NCBI RefSeq assembly: GCF_001654985.1
Contig: NZ_LXEU01000067.1
Location: 1-64,000 of the forward strand
Reading direction: 5' to 3'
Source: Kluyvera georgiana ATCC 51603
GTDB lineage: Bacteria; Pseudomonadota; Gammaproteobacteria; Enterobacterales; Enterobacteriaceae
Length of the DNA: 64,000 nucleotides
The notes under the pieces: model-generated
What the model saw: the letters and a program-made list of their open reading frames with translations, nothing else
What the model was told of the DNA's origin: nothing
Databases searched by the model: none
Shown: positions 1-10,140 of the stretch, piece after piece
Layout of the letters: the number at the start of each line of letters is the position of its first letter
Numbering within the stretch: the first letter of the stretch is position 1
Program-made: the position numbers and the translations under genes

Positions 1-29
1 GATACTAATGAACCGTGAGGCTTAACCTT
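1..29 (+). rRNA. 23S ribosomal RNA, 3' end only
   Basis: The first 29 bases match the conserved 3' terminus of enterobacterial 23S rRNA (ACTAATGAACCGTGAGGC, then TTAACCTT). The rest of the gene lies upstream of the window. It is followed by a 93-nt spacer and the 5S gene, the usual distal end of an rrn operon transcribed to the right. Confidence 0.9.
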
Positions 30-122
30 ACAACGCCGAAGATGTTTTGGCGAAAGACAGACATCAGTTTCAGCTTGATTACAGATTATATCGACAGGCT
101 AATGCGTGTTGATAACAGAATT

Positions 123-242
123 TGCCTGGCGGCTGTAGCGCGGTGGTCCCACCTGACCCCATGCCGAACTCAGAAGTGAAACGCCGTAGCGCCGATGGTA
201 GTGTGGGGTCTCCCCATGCGAGAGTAGGGAACTGCCAGGCAT
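123..242 (+). rRNA. rrf: 5S ribosomal RNA
   Basis: A 120-nt sequence beginning TGCCTGGCGGC and ending CTGCCAGGCAT, so the two ends pair to form helix I. The internal segments CCCACCTGACCCCATGCCG and GGGGTCTCCCCATGCG are the conserved enterobacterial 5S blocks. It is the last stable RNA of the rrn operon. No tRNA follows before the terminator. Confidence 0.97.
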
Positions 243-253
243 CAAATAAGTGA

Positions 254-283
254 AGAAGCCCATCCTGACGGATGGGCTTTTTT
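254..283 (+). terminator. rrn operon intrinsic terminator
   Basis: A GC-rich hairpin (AAGCCCATC, loop CTGAC, GATGGGCTT) runs straight into a T tract just 3' of the 5S gene. This is the standard rho-independent terminator of enterobacterial rrn operons. Confidence 0.9.
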
Positions 284-319
284 GCGTCTGTGCGAAATAG
301 AAAAAGCGATCAGATCGCG

Positions 320-1108
320 CTATTCGTCTTCATCAGCATATAACTGCCTGAGTGCATTGATATTGACGATTAAAATTTTGCCGTACTTCGCGTCTATCCA
401 TCCTAATTTCTCCCACGCAACCAACCGTTTATTGATGGTTTGGCGAGTTGTATTAATGATTGTCGCCAGATCGTCCTGCGTCAGATAGAGATTGATCAAC
501 ACTCCCCGTTCATGCGGCTCGCCGTATCCCTCTGATAGGCTGACTAAACGCTTTGCGAGGCGCGCAGACACCGATAACAACGTGCTGTCATGCAGCATGG
601 TGAAGGCATTGCGTACCACTTTACACAACAGTAACGCCAGAAAACGATGAAGAATCGGGTAGTTTTGCAGAAGGAATTCAACGTCGCGGGGCTTTAGCGT
701 CAGGAGTGTCGTCTTACCGATCGCCCTCGCATCGTGGGTGCGGGTAGACTTATCGATCATGCCAATTTCGCCGAACCAGTTGCCCGGCGAAAGATAGCGG
801 AAAATACACTCTCTGCCATCGGCAGAGACGGAACTCACCTTCACGGAACCGGTGATGACCGCATACAAACCCAGCGATTCATCACCGCGGTAGTGAATGA
901 TTTCACCATTCTCGTATTGATACAGAGTGGCGCGGGACACCATCTGTTCAATGAAATAATCCGGTAGTGCGCGAAACCAACTGCTGCCAAGCAGAATAGT
1001 GTTGATCTCCTCCGGCGAAATGACGGGATCATGTGACGGTGCTACGGTCAATATCTTAACCATCGTTGTGACTGCCTGAGGTTGATTGTTGTCGTAGCAC
1101 TGTATCAT
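320..1108 (-). CDS. Crp/Fnr-family transcriptional regulator
   Basis: A protein of up to 262 residues. The N-terminal half is a cyclic-nucleotide-binding-type beta-roll, with the segment around GEIIHYRGDESLGLYAVITG at about residues 69-88 and GNWFGEIGMID at about 109-119. A C-terminal Crp-type winged helix includes LTQDDLATIINTTRQTINKRL at about 209-229. The four N-terminal cysteines of Fnr are absent and the cAMP-contact residues of Crp are not obvious, so the ligand is unknown. It starts 6 nt after the MFS gene ends and is the last gene of that operon, so it probably controls it. The first ATG has a very close ribosome site; Met16 (position 1063) is an alternative start. Confidence 0.85.
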   Translation of the reverse strand: MIQCYDNNQPQAVTTMVKILTVAPSHDPVISPEEINTILLGSSWFRALPDYFIEQMVSRATLYQYENGEIIHYRGDESLGLYAVITGSVKVSSVSADGRECIFRYLSPGNWFGEIGMIDKSTRTHDARAIGKTTLLTLKPRDVEFLLQNYPILHRFLALLLCKVVRNAFTMLHDSTLLSVSARLAKRLVSLSEGYGEPHERGVLINLYLTQDDLATIINTTRQTINKRLVAWEKLGWIDAKYGKILIVNINALRQLYADEDE

Positions 1109-1114
1109 TTCCTG

Positions 1115-2485
1115 TTAATCAGAGTGGCGCAGATATTTTGCCTCGCTGGCCGATACGTTGCGGTTTGCGGGCGGCGTGTTCATTGGCTTTTCAATGCCGA
1201 ATCGACGGAGCGCCAGAATCATCAGGCTGCCCGCTGCCGTCACCATGGCCAGGAAATAGAGCCCCGCCTGCGCAGAGTGAAAGGTTTGTTCCGCCCACAC
1301 GCGCAGGTTTGGCGCCACAAATCCTCCCAGATTCCCCATCGAGTTAATCAACGCGATGCCCGAAGCGGCTGCCGCACCGCCAAGATAAGAAGAGGGGAAG
1401 GTCCAGTATAACGGCTGCATTGCCAGGTGCCCGGCAGCAGCGACGCACAGAGCGACAATGGCAATCAACGGGATACTGTCTGCGAGTCCGGAGATGGCAA
1501 TCCCGACGGCGCCGGACATAAAGGTGATAGAGGCAACATAACGACGCTCCTGCAATCTTTCCGAAATACGCGGCACGTAGTACACCGCGATAGCCGCGCA
1601 CAGCGGCGGAATAGCGGTAATGAAACCGACCAGTAAGCCCACTTTGGTGCCCATCAGCGTAGCGATTTGCGTCGGCAGGAAGAAGTAGATCCCATAACCG
1701 CATACCTGCACCGTAAACCAGATCAGGCATAAATAAAGCACACGGATGTCCAGCAGCGCTTGCCACACCCCTTTCGGCCCGTGGGCGAGTTTGACCTGTT
1801 CCTCCTGATCCAGCGTTTTATTTAGCGCCGCTTTTTCCTGTTTTGTCAGCCAGCTAGCGTTATCAGGGCGGTCATCAAGATAGAAGAAGACCCAGATGCC
1901 AACGGCGGAGGCGAGCAGACCTTCCACGAGGAACATCAACTGCCAACCGTGCAAACCAAATGCCAGTACCGTGCCCTCAAGCGACAGCAGTGAACCGGAA
2001 AGCGGCCCGCCGATGATGAAGGCCAGCGGTGCGCCAAACAGAAAGTAGCCGGTGACGCGCGCGCGAATATGCTGCGGGAACCAGAAGGTCAGATAAAGAA
2101 TAACCCCGGGGAAGAAACCTGCTTCGCTGACGCCAAGCAGGAAACGTAAGAAGATAAAAACCGACTCCGTGTGGGCAAACATCATCGACGCGGACACGAG
2201 GCCCCAGGTCACCATAATACGCGCAAGCCAGACGCGAGCGCCGATACGATAAAGCAGTATATTGCTGGGGACTTCAAACAGCGCATAGCCGATAAAGAAG
2301 ATCCCGGCGCCGAAAGCGTAAGCCGCATCACTGAGGCCGGTATCCAGCTGAAACTCTTGTTTGGCAAAGCCAATGTTGGAACGATCCAGATAGGCCAGAA
2401 TAAACATCAACGTCACCATCGGGATGATCCGACGAATGGATTTACGGATTGCCAGTGATAAATCCTGATCGGTAGGGGCGGGCAT
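1115..2485 (-). CDS. MFS transporter, anion:cation symporter type (sugar acid uptake)
   Basis: A 456-residue inner-membrane protein with about twelve hydrophobic helices and a central hydrophilic loop near residues 210-245. LDRSNIGFAKQ near residue 33 and the segment LGVSEAGFFPGVILYLTFWFP near 118 are hallmarks of the ACS group, which includes RhmT and the glucarate, galactonate and tartrate carriers. It lies between an acid-sugar dehydratase upstream and a Crp/Fnr regulator 6 nt downstream. It probably imports the dehydratase substrate, an aldonate or aldarate, by proton symport. Family assignment is firm; the substrate is inferred. Confidence 0.85.
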   Translation of the reverse strand: MPAPTDQDLSLAIRKSIRRIIPMVTLMFILAYLDRSNIGFAKQEFQLDTGLSDAAYAFGAGIFFIGYALFEVPSNILLYRIGARVWLARIMVTWGLVSASMMFAHTESVFIFLRFLLGVSEAGFFPGVILYLTFWFPQHIRARVTGYFLFGAPLAFIIGGPLSGSLLSLEGTVLAFGLHGWQLMFLVEGLLASAVGIWVFFYLDDRPDNASWLTKQEKAALNKTLDQEEQVKLAHGPKGVWQALLDIRVLYLCLIWFTVQVCGYGIYFFLPTQIATLMGTKVGLLVGFITAIPPLCAAIAVYYVPRISERLQERRYVASITFMSGAVGIAISGLADSIPLIAIVALCVAAAGHLAMQPLYWTFPSSYLGGAAAASGIALINSMGNLGGFVAPNLRVWAEQTFHSAQAGLYFLAMVTAAGSLMILALRRFGIEKPMNTPPANRNVSASEAKYLRHSD

Positions 2486-2551
2486 AAATCACCTCTTTGT
2501 ATTTGTCATTATTGTTGTGGCCCGAGCGGTGCCCGGGCGATACAGGTTGGT

Positions 2552-3664
2552 TTATCTTACGCTAAAGCGCTCAATCGCCTCCTGGCGAAGGGTAGTGCCG
2601 GCGCCAGGCGCGGTGGGCAGAGAATAGTAGCCCTCGTTGACTTCCACCGGATCGACGAAGCAGTCCAGCGTCCAGGGGATAAATTCCAGCAATGAGCAGG
2701 AAGGATGCGCCATGACCAGGTGCAGCTGCGCCTGCATCATGTCACCGTGATGTGGCGTGACCGGCAGATTGAAAGCCTGACCCAGATCGGCAATTTCCCA
2801 AACCGCCGTCAGCCCCCCACAACGCGTTGCATCGGGCTGCAGGTAATCCACGGCACCCGCCAGCACAAATTCTTTAAATGAATCAAATTGATAGAGAAGC
2901 TCGCCCAGCGCAATCGGCGTGTGGATATGTTCAGCCAGCGTACGGTGGCTTGCGACGTCATCGTGCCACATCGGCTCTTCAAACCAGGTGATATCGAAAT
3001 CCGCCAGCCGTGAGCCGTATTGTTTGGCGGTACTGATGTCCCATTTGGCGTTCGCGTCGACCATCAGATTCACGTCATCGCCGATCGCCTTTCTGACGGC
3101 CTCAATACGTTTGAGATCCTCACGCGGGTCCGGCTTGCCGATTTTCATTTTGATGGCATTAAACCCTTCTTCAAAAATCATTTTCTTGCAGTCATCAACC
3201 AGCTCCGCCGTATCACGGACCAGCCAGCCGCAGTCGGTGTTATAGGCGAGAACGCGGGTGTTTTTCGAGCCGCCAAAGACTTTCCATAGCGGCTGCTCGA
3301 CCATTTTGGCTTTAAGATCCCACAGCGCGATATCAATGGCAGAGAGCGCCATTTGCATCAAACCGCCGCGACCAACCCAGATATTGGTCGAACTGCGCGA
3401 CATCTTACGGTGCAGATAGCGGACTTCGCTGGCATCTTCGCCGATCAGCATAGGGCCGAAAACGTCCTGAATGATCGTGGTGATAAGGCGGTCGGTGGTG
3501 ATATCGGCATGGGTGCCGGTATAGCCATAGCCAACAAGACCGGTATCCGTTTCGATCATCACCCCCGGCATTCCCCAATGGGTAATGCTATGGGTTGAGT
3601 CGCCGATAATATTTTTCGTGACCGGCACGTGCATAATAAACGTGGTGAGTTTGGTGATTTTCAT
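2552..3664 (-). CDS. Enolase-superfamily (mandelate racemase subgroup) acid-sugar dehydratase
   Basis: A 370-residue protein that should remove water from a sugar acid to give a 2-keto-3-deoxy acid. Visible features are the capping domain, a KxK pair (IKMKIG, about residue 173), metal ligands in VDANAKWD, WFEEPM and ALGELLYQFD, and the His-bearing TPHHGDMMQAQLH near the end of the barrel. The start is the ATG after CAGGAAGCAGCA, giving the usual family length. The longer frame adds 24 residues without a ribosome site. It is first in an operon with an MFS carrier and a Crp/Fnr regulator. The exact acid (lyxonate, talarate/galactarate or another) cannot be read from the sequence. Confidence 0.82.
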   Translation of the reverse strand: MKITKLTTFIMHVPVTKNIIGDSTHSITHWGMPGVMIETDTGLVGYGYTGTHADITTDRLITTIIQDVFGPMLIGEDASEVRYLHRKMSRSSTNIWVGRGGLMQMALSAIDIALWDLKAKMVEQPLWKVFGGSKNTRVLAYNTDCGWLVRDTAELVDDCKKMIFEEGFNAIKMKIGKPDPREDLKRIEAVRKAIGDDVNLMVDANAKWDISTAKQYGSRLADFDITWFEEPMWHDDVASHRTLAEHIHTPIALGELLYQFDSFKEFVLAGAVDYLQPDATRCGGLTAVWEIADLGQAFNLPVTPHHGDMMQAQLHLVMAHPSCSLLEFIPWTLDCFVDPVEVNEGYYSLPTAPGAGTTLRQEAIERFSVR

Positions 3665-3835
3665 TGCTGCTTCCTGTGTCTGTATGTCCTGACGGATGGC
3701 CGCAATGTAACAACGGCCCTCCGGCAAGGCTGTCAAACGGTTGACACATCCTCGGAAGCGGAAGGGATTAACTGCGTTTTTTGAAGTGGATCGCGAATTT
3801 GGCCGCTGCCCGCCGGGGGGACGGGCAGCGCGATA

Positions 3836-4960
3836 TCAGGCCATCTCTCCAATCGTCTTACGAAAACGAACCAGCGCGATAGTAAAAAAGACGCCGCCAA
3901 TCGCCAGCAACGTTAAGAACTGCGGCCAGACGATGGCAAAATCTGCCCCGCGATAGAGAATGGCCTGTGCCAGGCTGACGAAATGCGTCGTCGGCATGGT
4001 TTGCATAATATCCTGCACCAGCTGCGGCATGCTCTCACGCGGCGTGGAACCGCCGGAAAGCATCTGTAGCGGCAGCAGCACCAGGATCATCAATAACCCC
4101 AACTGCGGCATGGAGCGGGCAATGGTCCCCATAAAAATACCGATCGACGTCGTGGCAAACAGGCTCAACGCCACCCCCAGCATAAACAGCGGGATCGACC
4201 CTTCAATCGGCATCTGCAGCACGCCCTGCACCATCAATATCAGCGACAGCCCCGACACCACCAGAACAACCAGCCCCATCGACCAGATTTTGGCGAGCAT
4301 TATCTCAAACGGCGTCACCGGCATCACCAGCAGGTGCTCCACCGTTCCATGTTCGCGCTCGCGAATCAGCGCCGAGCCGGTCAGGACAATCGCCAGCATG
4401 GTGATATTGTTGATAATCGCCATCACCGCGCCAAATCGTTCCTGCTCAAGGTTTGGGTTAAAGCGCATCCTCACCGCCAATTCTACCGGCAGCACGCTAT
4501 TTTCGCGGTAGCGGGACACAAAGCTGTTCACCTCGGCGGTAACGATATTCTGGATATAGCCATTGCCGGTAAAGGCCTGACTCATGCGTGTGGCATCCAC
4601 GTTTACCTGCAAATCAGGCTGCCTTCCTGCCAGCACATCTCGTTGAAAATTAGGCGGAATGTTAATAGCGAAGGTATAGCGCCCGGCATCCAGTCCGGCG
4701 TCCATCTCATCGGCGGTGATAAGCTCCGGCTCCAGAAACCACGGACGATAGAAACTATTGATAATCCGTGAGGAAAGCTGCGATTTGTCCATGTCGGCAA
4801 TGGCGATCGGCGCCAGGTGCAATGAGCCCGGCATCACCGTCGCGGAGGAGTAAACCGAGACGGTAAAGGCAAAAACGATCAGCGCCAGCATTGCTTTATC
4901 GCCGAGCAGGCTGCGCAGCTCCTTCACGCCGAGGTTATAAATATTGCGTAATCCGCGCAT
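3836..4960 (-). CDS. yhhJ: YhhJ, ABC-2 type inner-membrane permease
   Basis: A 374-residue membrane protein closely resembling E. coli YhhJ. It has one N-terminal helix (about residues 20-40), a large periplasmic domain (about 45-170) and a cluster of five C-terminal helices. The segment ALIREREHGTVEHLLVMP is the ABC-2 permease signature. The start is the ATG within TAATG, overlapping the rbbA stop by one base; the longer frame has 28 extra residues inside rbbA. It is the last gene of yhiI-rbbA-yhhJ and probably forms the export channel with RbbA. The transported substrate is not known. Confidence 0.93.
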   Translation of the reverse strand: MRGLRNIYNLGVKELRSLLGDKAMLALIVFAFTVSVYSSATVMPGSLHLAPIAIADMDKSQLSSRIINSFYRPWFLEPELITADEMDAGLDAGRYTFAINIPPNFQRDVLAGRQPDLQVNVDATRMSQAFTGNGYIQNIVTAEVNSFVSRYRENSVLPVELAVRMRFNPNLEQERFGAVMAIINNITMLAIVLTGSALIREREHGTVEHLLVMPVTPFEIMLAKIWSMGLVVLVVSGLSLILMVQGVLQMPIEGSIPLFMLGVALSLFATTSIGIFMGTIARSMPQLGLLMILVLLPLQMLSGGSTPRESMPQLVQDIMQTMPTTHFVSLAQAILYRGADFAIVWPQFLTLLAIGGVFFTIALVRFRKTIGEMA

Positions 4961-7689
4961 TATCCCTCCTGTTTTTTCAGCAGCCATACGGAAAGCCCCA
5001 GTACCAGCGGTACGGCAATCAGTAAGGGAATAAACGATCCCCACAGGTCACCCAACCCCAACGCCTTCGAGAAGGTGCCGCGGGCAATAGTCAGGAAGTG
5101 GCTGGTCGGGTAAATTTGGCCAATCCAGCGACCAGGTCCTTCAAGCGAGGCCACCGGATCGATCATGCCGGAAAACTGCGTAGCGGGGATCAGCGTAATG
5201 ATCGCCGTACCAAAGATCGCCGCAATCTGGCTCTTCATGAAGGTGGAGATCAGGAGCCCCAGCCCGGTGGCGATCGTCACGTACAGCAGCGCCGCCAGCG
5301 TTAGCGTCAGGAAGCTGCCCTTATGCGGTACGCCGAAGACAAACACCGACAGCGCGCACAGCAGCAGAAAGTTGAACATCCCCAGCACGATGTACGGCAC
5401 CTGCTTGCCGAGCAAAAACTCGCTGCGGGTGGTCGGCGTGACGTACAGGTTGATGATCGACCCCAGTTCTTTTTCCCGCACTACGCTCAGTGCGCTGAGC
5501 ATCGCCGGGATCATCATCAGCAGCAGCGGGATCACCGCCGGAACGATCGCCGGCAGGCTCTTCACATCTGGGTTATAGCGATAGCGCGTCTCGATAGAAA
5601 TCAACGATGTATCCCGGCTGGCAGAAGGCTGACGCCCAGCCATCTCCTGTAGCCACGCAAGGTGCATCGCCTGCACGTAGCCGCGCACCGTTTCCGCACG
5701 GTTTGGCATCGCGCCGTCCACCCACACGCCAATCTGCACCGGCGTGCCGCGGGCAATATCGCGGCCAAAGTGAGGTGGGATCTCTATCGCCACCGCCAGC
5801 TCGCCGTTGCGCATACGGCGATCGAGATCGTCGTAGCTATACAGCGGCGGCTGCTCGATAAAATAGCGCGATCCGGCAATGTTCTGCGTCCAACCCTGGC
5901 TGCTGACCGTTTGATCGCGATCGAGCACCGCAAAACGCAGATCCTCCACGTCCATGCTGATCCCGTAGCCCATGATAAACATCAGGATCACCGTACCGAG
6001 CAGCGCCAGCGTTGAGCGCACCGGATCCCGCCGCAACTCCAGCGCCTCGCGGCGGCTGTAGCTGAACAGGCGCCGCAAACTAAAGGCCTGACGCGGCGGC
6101 TCGTTCTCACTCTTACGCGGCGTATCCACCATTTCCGCGACGGGAACCGGATCAGAAGCCTCCTGCAGATAAGCGATAAAAGCCGCTTCCAGCGTGGCCG
6201 CGCCGCGCTGTTCCACAAGCGCCTGCGGCGTATCGCTGGCCAGCACCTTGCCGGCATGCATCAGTGAAATACGGTCGCAGCGTTCGGCTTCGTTCATAAA
6301 GTGGGTGGAAATAAAAATGGTGACTTTATCCCGTCGCGCCAGGTCTACCATCAGCTGCCAGAACATATCGCGCGCGACCGGATCGACGCCGGAAGTCGGT
6401 TCATCGAGGATCAGCATCTCCGGACGATGAATCACCGCCACCGCCAGCGAAAGGCGCTGACGGATCCCCAGCGGCAGCGCTGCGGGCAGGGCATCCTCGA
6501 CCTCGGTGAGCATAAAGCGCTGGCTCATTTCCGCCACACGGCCAGGGATCTCCTCATCCGGTATATGGAACAGCTTTGCGTGCAGCTCCAGGTTCTGACA
6601 TACGCTCAGCTCGCTATAGAGCGAAAATGCCTGCGACATATAGCCCACTCGGCGACGGGTGGCGATATCTTTCGGATCCACCGGTTGGCCGAACAGCCAG
6701 GCTTCGCCCTCGCTGGCGGGCAGCAGCCCGGTCAGCATCTTCATGGTGGTGGATTTACCGCAGCCGTTAGACCCCAGAAAGCCAAAAATCTCGTCGCGGG
6801 CAATGCGGAAGTTAACGTGGTCAACTGCGACAAAATCGCCGAAGCGCATGGTCAGGCCACGGGCCTCAATGGCAATCTCTTCTTCGCTCGCGTCGCGCGG
6901 GGGGATGATCACCTGCTGGTGCGCATTGCGCTGCGCTTCCGGCAGCAGCGCGATAAACGCCTGTTCCAGCGTCGGGTTGGCGGTTTGTGTACGCAGCTCT
7001 TCCGCGCTGCCGGTGGCCAGCACTTCCCCGTCGTTCATCGCGACCAGCCAGTCGAAGCGCTCGGCTTCTTCCATATAGGCGGTCGCGACCAGCACGCTCA
7101 TGTCAGGCTGGCGCTCGCGGATACTGTCGATAAGCGTCCAGAATTGCGCGCGGGAGAGCGGGTCGACGCCGGTAGTGGGTTCATCGAGGATCAATAGCTG
7201 AGGATCGTGGATCAGCGCGCAGCACAGGCCGAGCTTCTGCTTCATGCCGCCGGAGAGTTTCCCCGCCGGACGATCGCGGAACGGCGCCAGCCCGGTGCTG
7301 TGCAGCAGCTCATCAATACGCGCTTCGCGCTCACGTTTATCGTGACCGAACAGACGGGCGAAGAAGTCGACGTTTTCGTAGACCGACAGCGTGTGATAGA
7401 GGTTTTTACCCAATCCCTGCGGCATCCAGGCGATCTTCGGGCAGACATCGCGACGATGTCGGGCGTCGCGCATATCGCCGCCGAGCACCATCACATTACC
7501 CTGTTCAATCACTCGCGCGCCGGCAATCAACGACAGCAGGCTGGATTTGCCCACGCCGTCCGGGCCAATCAGCCCCACCATGCAGCGAGACGGAATGGTC
7601 AGCGTAATGTCGTTGAGCGCCACGGTCGTGCCGAAACGCTGTCCGACGTGCTCAAGCCGAGCGACAGGGGGATGTGCGTCCCGTTTCAT
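4960..7689 (-). CDS. rbbA: RbbA, double-ATPase ABC transporter fused to an ABC-2 permease
   Basis: A 909-residue protein with two nucleotide-binding domains and a membrane domain. The first has Walker [10 protein letters not shown] (about residue 42), signature [10 protein letters not shown] and Walker [14 protein letters not shown]. The second (about 285-510) has GSNGCGKST, a degenerate signature [10 protein letters not shown] and [13 protein letters not shown]. From about 545 an ABC-2 domain follows, with [14 protein letters not shown]. coli RbbA was described as a ribosome-associated ATPase, but this layout and its neighbours fit an exporter. The start Met overlaps the yhiI stop as ATGA, implying translational coupling. 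Confidence 0.94.
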   Translation of the reverse strand: MKRDAHPPVARLEHVGQRFGTTVALNDITLTIPSRCMVGLIGPDGVGKSSLLSLIAGARVIEQGNVMVLGGDMRDARHRRDVCPKIAWMPQGLGKNLYHTLSVYENVDFFARLFGHDKREREARIDELLHSTGLAPFRDRPAGKLSGGMKQKLGLCCALIHDPQLLILDEPTTGVDPLSRAQFWTLIDSIRERQPDMSVLVATAYMEEAERFDWLVAMNDGEVLATGSAEELRTQTANPTLEQAFIALLPEAQRNAHQQVIIPPRDASEEEIAIEARGLTMRFGDFVAVDHVNFRIARDEIFGFLGSNGCGKSTTMKMLTGLLPASEGEAWLFGQPVDPKDIATRRRVGYMSQAFSLYSELSVCQNLELHAKLFHIPDEEIPGRVAEMSQRFMLTEVEDALPAALPLGIRQRLSLAVAVIHRPEMLILDEPTSGVDPVARDMFWQLMVDLARRDKVTIFISTHFMNEAERCDRISLMHAGKVLASDTPQALVEQRGAATLEAAFIAYLQEASDPVPVAEMVDTPRKSENEPPRQAFSLRRLFSYSRREALELRRDPVRSTLALLGTVILMFIMGYGISMDVEDLRFAVLDRDQTVSSQGWTQNIAGSRYFIEQPPLYSYDDLDRRMRNGELAVAIEIPPHFGRDIARGTPVQIGVWVDGAMPNRAETVRGYVQAMHLAWLQEMAGRQPSASRDTSLISIETRYRYNPDVKSLPAIVPAVIPLLLMMIPAMLSALSVVREKELGSIINLYVTPTTRSEFLLGKQVPYIVLGMFNFLLLCALSVFVFGVPHKGSFLTLTLAALLYVTIATGLGLLISTFMKSQIAAIFGTAIITLIPATQFSGMIDPVASLEGPGRWIGQIYPTSHFLTIARGTFSKALGLGDLWGSFIPLLIAVPLVLGLSVWLLKKQEG

Positions 7690-8753
7690 TGCGGCAGCCT
7701 CACCATCAGCATGGCAGGCCATTGCTGCTGGTTATCCAGTCGGACGTAGGCCATGCCCGGCAGACCGGTTTTCACATATTCCAGGTGTTCTGCCAGCAGC
7801 TCGGGCGGAATGCGCGCCTTAACGCGGAACATCAATTTAAGCCGCTCATCGCGGGTTTCTACGGTTTTCGGCGTGAACTGGGCGACGCTGGCGACAAAGC
7901 TGATATGGGCGGGGATCACCAGATCCGGTGCGGCGTCGAGGATCAGACGCACCTCGCTGCCCAGCGCCAGCAGGCCAGCCTGCTCGGTCGGCAGGAAGAA
8001 GGTCATGTAGACGTCGGCCAGGTCGACCATATTCAACACCCGGCCACCGGCGGCCAGCACTTCGCCCGGCTCGGCGACGCGGTACTGAATGCGTCCGTCG
8101 CGCGGCGCTTTCAGCGTGCTGTCGTCAATGTCGGCCATGATACGTCGCTCGGTGGCCTGAGCGGCTTCGACGCGGGTTTGCGCCTGGATAATGCTGGTAC
8201 GTGCCGCCTCAATGGCCGCTTTAGCGGCAGAAACCTGGGCACGGGCAGATTCGAGCGCGGCCCGACCGCTTTCGGCGGCGGCGCGGTCATCATCAAGTTG
8301 CTGAGCGGATACCGCGCCGCGCTGCGATAGCGTACTGGAGCGGACGTGGCGTTTTGACGTCGAGTCCAGCTCGGCCTGACGTTGTTTCACCACCGCTTCG
8401 CTGGCGCGCATTTCGCTTTGTCGCTGGTCGAGCAAGGCTTTTGCTGCGGCGATGGCGCTCTGCGCCTCTTTAATCTGCGCGGCGGCTTCCAGCCGCTGTT
8501 CGTTCAGGACGCGGGTATCCATCTTCGCCAGTATCTCGCCCTGGCGGACAAACTGCCCCTCTTTGACCAGAATCGCCTCGATACGTCCGGCGGTTTTGCT
8601 GGCGATATCCACTTCGGTGGCTTCAATTCTGCCGTTGCTGCTGGCGAAACCCTCTGGTAGCCCCGGTGGACGCAGCATCCACCATGCCACGGCGGCAATC
8701 GCCACCGCGAAACCGACGAGATACCAGGCCCAATGCCGCTTGAATTTGTCCAT
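7686..8753 (-). CDS. yhiI: YhiI, HlyD-type periplasmic adaptor of the RbbA exporter
   Basis: A 355-residue membrane-fusion protein, the same length as E. coli YhiI. It has an N-terminal membrane anchor (about residues 10-27) and two biotinyl-lipoyl half motifs (around [20 protein letters not shown] at about 51-70 and around LKAPRDGRI). A long alanine/glutamine-rich coiled coil (about 85-210) separates them, followed by a beta-barrel region. It should bridge the inner-membrane permease to an outer-membrane channel such as TolC. It is the first gene of a tightly overlapping three-gene operon. Confidence 0.93.
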   Translation of the reverse strand: MDKFKRHWAWYLVGFAVAIAAVAWWMLRPPGLPEGFASSNGRIEATEVDIASKTAGRIEAILVKEGQFVRQGEILAKMDTRVLNEQRLEAAAQIKEAQSAIAAAKALLDQRQSEMRASEAVVKQRQAELDSTSKRHVRSSTLSQRGAVSAQQLDDDRAAAESGRAALESARAQVSAAKAAIEAARTSIIQAQTRVEAAQATERRIMADIDDSTLKAPRDGRIQYRVAEPGEVLAAGGRVLNMVDLADVYMTFFLPTEQAGLLALGSEVRLILDAAPDLVIPAHISFVASVAQFTPKTVETRDERLKLMFRVKARIPPELLAEHLEYVKTGLPGMAYVRLDNQQQWPAMLMVRLPQ

Positions 8754-8982
8754 ACGCTACCCGCTCTGTTCCCTGTTACTGAGTGGCGCGCGTTTCGTAC
8801 TGAGGAGGGGAAAGGATGCTGTGAAGTGTGCTACTCATGTGGTCATCATCAGCAATCCTGGCCGTAAATGAAACACGCATAAATATAGCTACTGTCAATG
8901 TCATACTAACATCGGCATTGATTATGTCCATACCATTAACAGGGACTTGCTGATTGTGTAACACGATTAATCAAAACAGGCG

Positions 8983-9010
8983 AAGGGCATCCACACAGCC
9001 TGATGCCCTT
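8983..9010 (-). terminator. Putative terminator hairpin after the trpS2 gene
   Basis: Inverted repeat AAGGGCATC / GATGCCCTT with a 10-nt loop, just beyond the synthetase stop on the minus strand. The following bases (CGCCTGTTTTG) give only a weak T run, so this is a likely but imperfect intrinsic terminator. Confidence 0.5.
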
Positions 9011-9017
9011 ATGGCGC

Positions 9018-10025
9018 TCAGAACAGAATGGGGAGCCCCAGCCCGCGCTTCACCGCGTGCAGCGTTTGCTGTGTCACTTCATGCGCCCGCTCACTGCCCT
9101 GGCGTAGGAGATCCAGAAGCATCGCCTTATCCTGAATGACGGTGGCGCGACGTTCGCGAATGGGAGCCAGCAGCTCCTGTAAGCAGGCTTCCAGCTCATT
9201 TTTACACTGCCTGTCGCCCAATCCGCCGCGCTGGTAGTGCGCCTTCATCTCTGCGATCAGGCTTTTATCGGGATGGAAGGCATCAAGGTAGGTAAAGACG
9301 ACGTTACCCTCAATTTTTCCCGGGTCGGCCACGCGCAGATGGTTGGGGTCAGTAAACATGGCGCTGACCGCCTGGTGGATCTCCGCCTCGCTGGCTGACA
9401 GCGTCAGCGTATTACCGAGCGATTTCGACATTTTCGCGCCGCCGTCAATTCCCGGCAGGCGGCTGACGTCGCTGAGCAGCGCTTTGCAGTGGCGTAGCAC
9501 CGGTTCGGTCGTCAGGCTATTCATCTTGTGCACGATCTCGTTGGTTTGTTCGATCATCGGTAGCTGATCGTCGCCAACGGGTACACGATCGGCGCCAAAT
9601 GCGGTGATGTCGGCAGCCTGGCTGATGGGGTAAACCATAAAGCCCACAGGTAGCGCGCGCGAGAAACCTTTCTGCGCAATCTCATTCTTAACCGTCGGGT
9701 TACGCTCCACGCGGGCGACGGTGACGATGTTCATGTACAGCGCGGTCAGCTCCGCCAGCGCGGGCAGGGCGGATTGCAGGCAAATGGTGGTAAGCTGCGG
9801 GTCGATGCCGACGGCGAGATAGTCGGCCATCACTTCCAGTATATTGTGGCTGATTTTTTGCGGATTGCTGCCGTTGTCGGTCAGCCCCTGCAGGTCGGCA
9901 ATCAGGATAAACTGTTGGTGTTCATGCTGAAGCTGAACGCGTTGGCGCAGCGAACCGGCATAGTGTCCAAGATGTAGCTGTCCGGTAGGACGGTCGCCGG
10001 TAAGAATGGTGTGTGTGTTGTTCAT
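9018..10025 (-). CDS. trpS2: Second tryptophanyl-tRNA synthetase (TrpRS II)
   Basis: A 335-residue class Ic synthetase. The HIGH-type motif is HLGHYAG (about residue 18) and the KMSKS loop is AKMSKSLGN (about 198). VPVGDDQLPMIEQTNEIV is the TrpRS substrate-binding region. It attaches Trp to tRNA-Trp in the cytoplasm. The N-terminus (TGDRPTGQLHLGHYAGSL) differs clearly from the housekeeping E. coli TrpS (SGAQPSGELTIGNYMGAL), and it is not beside dam/gph, so it is an accessory second copy. Such copies can resist Trp-analogue antibiotics such as indolmycin, but that is inferred here. Upstream is a Trp-codon leader peptide and attenuator (10068-10181), implying induction when charged tRNA-Trp is scarce. 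Confidence 0.9.
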   Translation of the reverse strand: MNNTHTILTGDRPTGQLHLGHYAGSLRQRVQLQHEHQQFILIADLQGLTDNGSNPQKISHNILEVMADYLAVGIDPQLTTICLQSALPALAELTALYMNIVTVARVERNPTVKNEIAQKGFSRALPVGFMVYPISQAADITAFGADRVPVGDDQLPMIEQTNEIVHKMNSLTTEPVLRHCKALLSDVSRLPGIDGGAKMSKSLGNTLTLSASEAEIHQAVSAMFTDPNHLRVADPGKIEGNVVFTYLDAFHPDKSLIAEMKAHYQRGGLGDRQCKNELEACLQELLAPIRERRATVIQDKAMLLDLLRQGSERAHEVTQQTLHAVKRGLGLPILF

Positions 10026-10067
10026 CAGTCGCTCCTTTGTAAGACATAAAGCCGAAAGACGAGACTG

Positions 10068-10098
10068 AGAAACAACAAAGCCGCCTTTCGGCGGCTTT
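10068..10098 (-). terminator. Trp attenuator terminator (segments 3:4)
   Basis: On the minus strand AAAGCCGCC-GAAA-GGCGGCTTT forms a very stable hairpin followed by the T-rich GTTGTTTCTC. It lies between a short Trp-containing leader ORF and the synthetase start, the position of a transcription attenuator. Confidence 0.85.
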
Positions 10099-10115
10099 GA
10101 AAAAGATAACGTAAC

Positions 10116-10140
10116 CCGTGCCGCCTGTTATGAAGGCAGC
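10116..10140 (-). promoter_or_regulatory. Antiterminator segments 1 and 2 of the Trp attenuator
   Basis: Segment 1 (GCTGCC, plus coordinates 10135-10140) directly follows the two Trp codons. It can pair with segment 2 (GGCGGC, 10120-10125). Segment 2 can instead pair with GCCGCC of the terminator stem at 10093-10098 (segment 3). The mutually exclusive 1:2, 2:3 and 3:4 helices are those of the classical trp-operon attenuator. Confidence 0.75.

Noticed and set aside
3805-3829. GC-rich hairpin GCTGCCCG / CGGGCAGC after yhhJ.
   Set aside because: No T run follows on the minus strand, so a terminator call is not supported.
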